From: Tubiluchus corallicola
Taxonomy: Eukaryota; Priapulida; Priapulimorpha; Priapulimorphida; Tubiluchidae
DNA: 64,000 nt
Assembly: GCA_030141605.1 (NCBI GenBank)
Contig: JAQGDQ010000103.1
Span: 113,501 to 177,500 of the forward strand
Direction of reading: 5' to 3'
A program made the translations under genes and the position numbers. The notes under the pieces are model-generated. The model had not been told where the DNA came from. It did not search any database and saw only the letters and a program-made list of their open reading frames with translations. Of this stretch, positions 22,660 through 30,900 are shown one piece after another. Position 1 is the first letter of the stretch. Each line of letters begins with the position of its first letter.

Positions 22660-23900
22660 ATTTATTGACCAAAATTTTCTCAAATATACAATATATTAGC
22701 GGAGTAACAACCAGCAAGAAAACAAATTTTAGTCCAAAATTATATTGTTTGCGGGTACAGCGACATAGATCCAAAAACAAAAACGCATCAGGCAAAAAAA
22801 TGTTACGGTAATTATTTCTAACTTGTTCCGTTAGTGGGCATTCACTAATAATATGGATTTTTGTTTGTATTGCATCACAGACACACAATCTAAGCTATCT
22901 AGGTTCTCTTCTCCACCGTCCTGTTTCTATTCGAAGGTTATGCGATTGCAGACGAAGCTTTGTAAAAGTAATACGATGTCGTTCAAGAGTTCCGTAAGGA
23001 ATTGTGGGAGTCCTTAATTCTGGGTTCAGCAATCTATATGTCACGCGCTTAGTGGAATCACTTCTTTCTATAGATGCATTCAACTCTTGCTTATTCGTTT
23101 CTTGAAAAATAGCTTTGTTGCTCGGTAATTCATCTAAACACTTCCTAAAACTTTTCGTTAACAGCTCTGTTAATATTCAATGCAGTCATTAGAGGCTTAT
23201 GTTTCTCCGGTTCAGAAAACAGTTTAGACCACATATTAATCTGGCGTGCTCTTAGCCACACCTTAAATGAAGGATATCCACTTTCTATTTGGACTAGTTC
23301 GTTGCTCGCGCTTGCTCTCACTGACAAAAGAGACTTTAACAGTTCTAGATACGTTGACTCTGCATTACTGCACATAGATATACATAATAGTAAGTGTGCT
23401 TCACAGCTAATCAATCGACAACAAGCAGTTCTCAATCCTGATTACTGCCGTTAACAACCATAAACTACTCAGTCTTGGTTTTGTTTATATCCATGCCGAA
23501 TTCAGTACAAAAATCCAACAAGACACACAATTTATCCAAACATTGTTGACGAGAAGTTGCCATAATAGCTGTATCGCCTATAAAGAATAATCCATGTAGG
23601 TTTTCTAGCCAACTATTCGGTCCTGAATCCGTCAGAGCACACACTGCGCTCCAGCTTGTTCAGGCTCAGGGGTGATCCATCGCTTGAAACGATTGTTAAT
23701 AATTGCATCAAACAGTTTGCAAAGGCTATGTACAATACTAATGCCCTTATAGTTACTACATTCAGATTTTAAACAATACAACAAGTTTAGCTGAACTCCA
23801 CTGCACAGGAAAAGGATCTTGCAAAAACACTGTATTTAAAATTAGCGTCAACACAGTCAACCAATAGAGCACGTGTTTAAACTTGCGTGGAAATAACAGT
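22660..23900 (-). pseudogene. LINE ORF2 reverse transcriptase relic, minus strand, internally deleted
   Basis: Minus-strand order. At about 23780-23590 there is CSNYKGISIVHSLCKLFDAI, then RFKRWITPEPEQAGAQC (RT fingers), which jumps after GAQC to LFFIGDTAIMATSRQQCLD; the catalytic (Y/F)ADD is thus replaced by IGD, and the palm between them is gone. DFCTEFGMDINKTKTE follows at 23520-23470. At 23435-23145 there is CEAHLLLCI, then NELVQIESGYPSFKVWLRAR (thumb). At 23083-22895 there is the linker. At 22888-22700 there is CVCDAIQTKIHIISECPLT, the terminal Cys/His motif, then a stop-free run into the (CTA)n tail. It lies inside a family F copy and cannot be active. Confidence 0.8.
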
Positions 23901-23924
23901 TAAATATAAACTGCTGTACAAGCA

Positions 23925-23960
23925 TCACGCATTATGGATCACGCATCACGCATTACGCGC
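23925..23960. repeat. ATCACGCATTACG words at the 5' edge of the LINE insertion
   Basis: CATCACGCATTATGGATCACGCATCACGCATTACGCGC contains four copies of the heptamer also found at 22503-22596. Confidence 0.7.
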
Positions 23961-23964
23961 ACTT

Positions 23965-24110
23965 GGAGTCGTACTTTTATCGTTAAAATCAGCTGAGCCT
24001 AACGGTTATCGAGGAAGTTTAAATTTACAAGTTTTATTCAGCGTTACTGTTAGGGTAAGCTGTGCACAGTACGGTAGTATGTAAGTGACACAAATTTGAA
24101 ACCTGAGCCC
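23965..24110 (+). mobile_element. Family F element, right part (interrupted)
   Basis: AAAATCAGCTGAGCCTAACGGTTATCG, GAGGAAGTTTAAATTTACAAG, TTTTATTCAGCGTTACTGTTAGGG matches 56790-56850, so this is the downstream half of the F copy begun at 22290. Confidence 0.6.
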
Positions 24111-24283
24111 CTTGACCCTAGCAGGTGGATTATATTTTGTACCGCTAAAAAAACTTAATTTGAAACTTTCGGCAATGAGACTTTCGCGAATGTTAACTTC
24201 TTGAACGGAAGACTTCATAAAAATCCTCGTCTGAAGTCCTACTTTTTAAAAACAATTTCAAGGCTGAAACTTTGCACTGATTA

Positions 24284-24632
24284 CATAATGGAAAATATCA
24301 AAAATTAAGTGTATCAGACAACGCCTTGCAGCCATTGCTATTATGATAGTAACCGTTTTAACAGCCAGCTAGAACCATACCTAGTTCATTTTTTCTTGTT
24401 CTCAAGCAAGCAAGATGCTGCTAGTAAATCACTCTACGCATAGGCTAATGCATAATTAAGTAAACTCCACACATAACAACTGAAAATACTGAACTAAAGC
24501 AGCAGACGGCTTTGCTTTACATACATTTCACGTGACGCATGTAGTTAAGACGCGTTGCTGTGGTATACTTAACCTTTGACCTTCGGCAACTGCTCGTGCA
24601 CATAGCAAAACTGTGAAAAGATTTATTCTTTT
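24284..24632 (-). mobile_element. Family A MITE, minus orientation, one end eroded
   Basis: GACAACGCCTTGCAGCC, CCAGCTAGAACC, CTAGTAAATCACTCTACGC, GCAGACGGCTTTGCTTTAC and TTAAGACGCGTTGCTGTGG run in minus-strand A order, and the right end AAACTGTGAAAAGATTTATT keeps the TIR. The left TIR is not recognisable. Confidence 0.75.
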
Positions 24633-24972
24633 GCTTCGGCTTGCACCTATTGAACAAACGAAGTAGAACATTTTAACAAGGACGTCAGATACTATAGAAA
24701 TATCGTTCGGGGAAATTAGCACTGATGAAACTAGACATGATGCGCGCTCTAGGGACAACACATATTATGACATAAAATAGGAAGTAATAAAAGGTTTATA
24801 AAGGTGGGAAAATCCAAAAATCTAAATCAATGTGGGCAGTTACAGTACGTGGCTTTAAAAAATCATGTAGTCGTTTATACGTTTGTTAGGCAGCATAACT
24901 TCTCCAACTGTTCTGACGTCATCTGAGTTATGACGCACATGCTTTTGTAATAAGTAATAAACATGCTTTTAT

Positions 24973-25104
24973 AATAAGCCTTTTCACAGTTTCGTTGTGC
25001 GCACGCGCATTTGCTGCAAGTGTACACAAATGCGTTGTTTGGTACACGTAACCTCTGACCTTTTCTTGATCATCATCAATCGTTGGAATTGTAAAAATGC
25101 TTGT
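24973..25104 (+). mobile_element. Family A MITE, internal deletion (about 130 bp)
   Basis: Left end AATAAGCCTTTTCACAG followed by TTTCGTTGTGCGCACGCGCA, then a jump to AAGTGTACACAAATGCG and ATCATCATCAATCGTTGG, and a weakened right end AATTGTAAAAATGCTTG. Both ends with the middle removed. Confidence 0.75.
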
Positions 25105-25204
25105 TCTGTTATGCTCTATTGTGACCTATAGTCACACAGAATTTTGCCATCCAAATTTATAATTAAGTCAGTCATTAGCAAAATTGCAAGCTTTTGTCTT
25201 AGTG

Positions 25205-25450
25205 TCGTTTCTCATCCCAATGTTCGCATACGCCAATGTGCTTGACGCGCAGCGAAGATGCCTACCATTGCACAAACTGTGGTTAGTTTGTGATGTAAGT
25301 GATAGCTGTGTTTGGTTGCTGTTAATTAGCTTTCCAAGTTAATTATTCAAATATTAGAAACAATTGCTAACTTTAGACAAGAAAATGCATATTTTGGACA
25401 CTAAATTAAAATGAGAATGAGTCTAGTCAATTACCCGGTTTCCCTTTAAC
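25205..25450 (-). mobile_element. Family D short element, partial, minus orientation
   Basis: GTTCGCATACGCCAATGTGCTTGACGCGCAG, GTTGCTGTTAATTAGCTTTCC and AATGAGTCTAGTCAATTACCCGGTTTCCCTTTAAC match the reverse complement of 38088-38310. The distal half is missing. Confidence 0.65.
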
Positions 25451-25913
25451 TAATTTACAAGTTTACTTTTGCGGAGATAAAAATATGACTTCCCTTTTCT
25501 TTATACTGCTCTGGTGCTAGTTAAATTTAAAGCAGATAGCTTTTATGAGACTATAAAGTATAAACGAACAAAACTATAAATAAATTTAGGAACTATGAAT
25601 AAAATATAAATAATGTGAGCACATCGAACATTAAAGATTAAGTATCAGCTATTACGAAGTTTTAACTATTTATGCTAATTAGAATTGCATAACAATGGCT
25701 TTCGACTTTTACCACGCACGTGACACAGACAATTTTATAATAAACTTAAATTTCTATTTTCAGAAATTCGTTATTACGATTCTCACTATTAAATTTAAGC
25801 ATTTCTCTGTAATATTATCATTGGGTTTCTCACTAGCACCCTCACTATGTTCCCTTTAGTCACACCAAAAATGAATACTACGAATAAACCGTTGACAATT
25901 ACGAACTAGGGAT

Positions 25914-26039
25914 AATGATGATGATGATGATGATGACGACGATGAATATAATGACGAGTCTCTCTCTCTCTCTCTCACACCCACACCAACACGCACACGC
26001 ACACGCACACGCACACGCACACGCACACGCACACGCACG

Positions 26040-26080
<41 letters not shown>

Positions 26081-26090
26081 ACACACCCAA
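25914..26090. repeat. Compound microsatellite: (GAT)n, (TC)n, (CACACG)n, (CA)n
   Basis: GATGATGAT at 25914-25932, TCTCTC at 25958-25976, about eight CACACG/GCACAC hexamers at 25995-26040, then CA to 26075. Open frames on both strands here are products of this repeat. Confidence 0.95.
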
Positions 26091-26278
26091 CCACCAACCC
26101 ACCCACGCACCTTCGAAAGTTTAGTCCCTTTTCTTGGCTTACAGTGTGATAATAAATGTTCAACTGCTTGCTGTTTCATCATGCCACAGACACAAAGTGC
26201 ACTGTTCACATACTCAGTCTGAACAAATTGTCACTATCCCCTGTCCTCTTAAAAAATTAATAGCGAGCCGATGTTTCA

Positions 26279-26690
26279 ATAAGTCTTTTCACAGTTGCGT
26301 AGTGCGCACGCGCAGCTGCTACAGGGCAAAGGTTTAATGTATCGCAGCAGCGCGTCTTAATTACAATCGTCAGGTGACGCATGGGTAAAGCAAAGCCGTC
26401 TGTCGCCTCAGTTCACTAAACTTCAGTTGTTTTTTGCGTGAACTTTACTTAATTATGCACTAGTCTGCACGTAGAGTGATTTACTGGCAGGATTTTGCTT
26501 GGAAACAAGAAAAATGAATTAGGTAAGGTGCTAGCCAGCTCTAAAAACTGTTAATGTTACAATAGCTTGGGCTACGAGGCGTCGTCAAGTGTACACTAAT
26601 GCGATTGCTCACTAGTCCGTTGCCTGGTACAATTAACCTTTGACCTTTTCACGATCATCATCAATCGCTGGAACTGTGAAAAGGCTTAGT
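26279..26690 (+). mobile_element. Family A MITE, near full length
   Basis: Left end AATAAGTCTTTTCACAG, then GTGCGCACGCGCAG, CGTCTTAATTACAATCGTCAGGTGACGCATG, CTAGTCTGCACGTAGAGTGA, GCGAGGCGTCGTCAAGTGTA and right end GGAACTGTGAAAAGGCTTAG. Some internal duplication near 26595-26630. Confidence 0.8.
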
Positions 26691-26952
26691 AGCGAAGATT
26701 CAGATCAAGTGTTGCAATTACACAAGATATCAACGAATCATTTGTTGCTTGATTACCAGCTGTTGCCGAGAGGTTTTGAGACCATCTTCTATAAGTAGTG
26801 ATAAAAAACGCTTAATGTTTATATACCGAGTGACTTTGGTTGAGCAAAGGACTGCAGGTTAAGCTACCCCAGATCAGACCCTTGCATGCCAGCACTGCAA
26901 CGGACGGACCTTTTCCAGTTGAAACAATATTGTTTTCTTAAAAAATGAACTA

Positions 26953-27309
26953 ATAAGCCTTTTCGTAGATCCAGCATTGGCAATGATTGCGAAATGTCAA
27001 AAGTTGAGTGTATCAGACAACGCATTTGCGTACACTTGACAACGCCTTGCAGCCCATGCAATTGTAATAGTAACAGTTTTAACATTTAGCTAGAACCTTA
27101 CCTAGTTCATTTTTTCTTGTTTCCGAGCAAGATCCTGCTAATAAATTACTCTACGCACATACTAATGCATAATTATGTTCACATAAAACGATTGATATGG
27201 AAGACGGCTTTGCTTGACAGTAGTTGTTAAAATGCGTTGCTCTGGTACACTTAACCTTTGATCCATAGCAACTGTGCGTGCGCACAACGAGACAGTGAAA
27301 AAGCTTATT
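26953..27309 (-). mobile_element. Family A MITE, minus orientation
   Basis: Left AATAAGCCTTTTCGTAGATCC and right ACAGTGAAAAAGCTTATT bound the reverse-complement body: GTGTATCAGACAACGCATTTG, CATTTAGCTAGAACCTTACC, AATGCGTTGCTCTGGTACAC. Confidence 0.8.
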
Positions 27310-27378
27310 TTGGAATTGTAATAATTCATATACAAAACTGAATTAAACGATATTCCCCATGCTGAAACAGTTATATTA

Positions 27379-27571
27379 TTTGAAACAAATAAAGCTAGGT
27401 TTGGAAAGCTGACGTTTGAAACAAATAAAGCTAGGTTTAGATTGCTGACATTGTTTGAAACAAATGGAGCTAGGTTTGGAATGCTGTCTTTGTTTGAAAC
27501 AAATAAAGCTAGGTTTGGAATGTTGACGTTGTTCGAAACAAATAAAAGCAGGTTTGGAATGGTGATATTTC
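27379..27571. repeat. 39 bp minisatellite, 5 copies, upstream of PLCXD exon 1
   Basis: Unit TTTGAAACAAATAAAGCTAG then GTTTGGAATGCTGACATTG; the first copy is 36 bp, the other four 39 bp, with point differences. It ends about 125 bases before the exon 1 start codon. The period keeps frames open on both strands. Confidence 0.9.
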
Positions 27572-27695
27572 ACGCATTTTGTGTATCCTTTGAAGTCAAC
27601 TTTAAAAGAGCATATGATACGCCTGTACTCTGAGCACATGATAAAGAACATAAAATACATGTTGCATTGTTTGAAATATAATAAGTAGGCAAGTA

Positions 27696-27951
27696 ATGCT
27701 TTACATACTTTTTCACCAGCTCGTAACGCTTACGACTATTTTATCAGATTATACAGTTGTTGGGTTACAGTGTCTGAAACCGACAACCCAGGAACGATAT
27801 GACTACTGGAAATTTCTGCACGAGCTTCATTATGGCCAAACAGGTATTAATTGGCACGGACCAAAAAAGATGTTGGATCGTGAGAATTGGATGGCACAGC
27901 TGCCAGAGAAAGCGAGAAGGACAGTGCCGTTAGTAGGACTTGCAATTCCAG
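27696..27951 (+). CDS. PLCXD exon 1 (residues 1-85, phase 1 donor)
   Basis: ATG at 27696, 85 codons plus one base. Donor CCAG/GTGGGT at 27951/27952. The extra G joins GG of exon 2 to give the Gly of PGAHN. A stop-free run without the splice would go to 28037 but loses the family pattern after 27951. The true start may be further 5', since the first 20 codons could be intronic read-through with TTTATCAG or TATACAG as acceptor. Confidence 0.8.
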
Positions 27952-30900
27952 GTGGGTCAAACATGCACCCTAGTTCAGTTTTTTGGGTACTGTATGACAG
28001 AATGCCAATGAGGGGCGCGTCAAAAAGGTGCATCTGATTCTGCCATTTGAGTTCAATTTAGTTTCCATGGTCCTTTTGTCCCATAATTTTTCCGGGCCAC
28101 ATTAGGAGCCTCAAGAGGTCCTAAGATTAAAAGATTGAAGTACGCCATGTATCTGATAATCAGAATAAAAACAATACTAAACTGCAAAATGAAATTTTAT
28201 CTTTTGAAACGAAAGATAAAGTTTTATCTTTAAAAAATGAAAAAAATTGCAGTGAGGCGTATTTAAAGTCAAAAGCAACATTATCCTGTTTTCAGTATCA
28301 CCACACATTTATTAGCATTGTCACACTTGAAATATATTATGACACATCAATCAACGTCATCATATGGGCAGTGAGCAGCTCAGGCCGCTCAGTAGCCAGA
28401 ATATCGATGCTAATCTATATTGTCACACTGCAAACAAATGCAGAAACATCTAACTGAAGTATAGATGTGGACATAAACATACACAGATATAAAAAATGGT
28501 GGTTTCATCCACGTTTGATCGCAATATTATGGTAAATAATACTTTTTACAAAACTGTCACTGCCTTAACTACATCGTTATTATAATCACTAAGCTGATAC
28601 CAACGACTTCGTAACTTTGTGACGGCTTTGTGGAACTGGATCCAGGTCATAAAAAACTTTTTTATTTTTATTCTCTTGCTACATTACAACACTACTTTGC
28701 GGGTTTTTTAAAACACGCTAAAATCTAATGGCGTGCTCAGACGTAAAGATTTCTCTCGCAACTTCTTGCGCAACCTCTCTGAGAGTAAAGCCGCGCGCGT
28801 AAACGGTTTGGTAACTTCTCTGGCAACTTATTGCAAACGCAGCGACAGTCGCTGAAAGTTAACTTGCGCAATAAGATACAAGATAAGTTGCCAAGCCGTT
28901 ACACGGGCGACTTTACTCTCCGAGAGAAGTCGCGCAACAAGTTGCGAGAGAAGTCCCTGCTTCTGAACGCGCTATAAGAGCGCGTTCTGAATAGCAAGTT
29001 TTCTCTCTGACTGTTAACCACAAGTGCGAAATGGTTTGCGAGCTACTGTCTGCAACAAATTGTAAATTCCTCCGTAATATATACAAATTGTATATAAATA
29101 CGGTTATATAGTGCAGATGCTGCGAGTTGATTTACTGAGAGTTATTATCTCGTGTGAACACCTCGATTAGTTAAAAGCAGCACATTTTGCTTTCCAGTCT
29201 GAACAGGCTTGCGAATTACTTGGCAAGAAAACACGCTAACCTAATGCACTATAATTTTGTGTTAAGCCTTTATGTTTTTAGCTAAATGTACTATATAACC
29301 GATAGTACGATAGCTATGTATACCAAACTTATAATAAAAACCGAATCTTAGCTAAGAACTATTTTGTTGGACTACTTTCGTTAAGTATAAATCATGAGTA
29401 TATGACTTTGAACATGTTTGGAAAAACCAGACAGCGCTTTCACCTAAGCAACTACTTAAATTAGAAGAAAAAATAAAAATTGATTATATCCTATTTTGGG
29501 ATGAAGAAATCTATAATGATAACATACCTGATGGAAAAAACAAACTGCGAACCTTCAAAAACAACTCCAGCTAGACTATTTACTTCCTGGTTATTCCGAA
29601 TATGCTATAACAAAATTTACAAAACTGAGAATCAGCTCTCATACTTGTATATTGAAAGAGGGACGTACGTTAAACCTAGAAAAATGCCAGCTGAGAATCG
29701 TATATGCTCATATGGTTTAAGAAATGATATCAAAGACGAATTACACTTTGTTATAAAATGCTCATATTACAATGATTTTAGAGGAAAATTACATAATCAC
29801 ATCAAAGCAATTATACAGAATTTTTTCTTATGAGCGATGCTGATAAATTTTTATTCTTGATTGGAAATAATGATTTAGAAGTAATTAAGGCATTTACTGA
29901 TGTGTTGAAAAAGCGTTTTTAAGACATGATGAACAACATACTATGTAATCATCATATCATTGGAAATGAGGCCTAATGAAAGGCAATTTATTTTAAACAC
30001 TAATCATTAAATTTTTCATTAAATGACTAAATAACTAACAGGAAGATTTAATAATATTTGTTTTATTAGTAATTGTTTTGTTTGTATATGGTGTCATCAT
30101 ATTTCAAAATTGAAATTGTATATATATATATGTCTTGTTTTTTGTATATTTCAATATTGGAATTGTATGTATGTCTTGTATATATTTTTGACACTAATAA
30201 ATAAATAAATAATACAATGCTGCTTTTATCAATAATTGTTTGTTTGTCTGCAGTGTCGCAATATTTCAAAGTTGAAATTGTCTATATATTTCTTGTTTTT
30301 TTGTATATTTCAAAATTAGAATTGTATGTATGTCTTGTATATATTTTTGACACTAATAAATAAATAAATAATACAATGCTTCTTTTATCAATAATTGTTT
30401 GTTTATCTGCAGTGTCGCAATATTTCAAAGTTGAAATTGTGTATGTCTTGTTTTTTCTTGTATAATATGTATTTTGACACGGATAAGTAAATATAAACGT
30501 AAGTGTAAATATAACCAGCGTATTTCTTTAGGGGCTCACAATGCTTTCAGCTTTGATTTATCTCAAACTCCTTGTGCAGTCCAAGAGGAAGAGGGTGGAC
30601 CATCAAAAGAGGCGTTTTTCAAGTTGCTTGACAAATTTGGTTTTACTTGGGTATGAATAGGATTATGGTTTGTGTTGTCAGGTTACTACTTTAACATACT
30701 GTACTAGTGAATTAGTAAGCCGTTTCACAGTTTTGTTGTGCGCATGCGCAGTTGCTTTTGGTCAAAGGTTAACTGTTAACTGTACCACAGCAACGCGTTT
30801 TAACTGCAACGTCACGTGACACGCCTGGCCACGTGAGTTTAGTAAGTCAATTGTTTTGTGTGGACTTTGCTTAACTATACATTAGTCTGTACATAAAGTA

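Noticed and set aside
22512-22888. Poly-Val (plus) and poly-Thr (minus) frames
   Set aside because: Made by the (TAG)n array; only the Cys/His end of the minus frame is real LINE sequence.
25856-26209. His/Ala and Val/Cys repeat frames
   Set aside because: Compound CA/CACACG microsatellite.
20662-27571. Short spaced repeats as a CRISPR array
   Set aside because: Units are contiguous tandem minisatellites without distinct spacers, and the host is clearly an animal.
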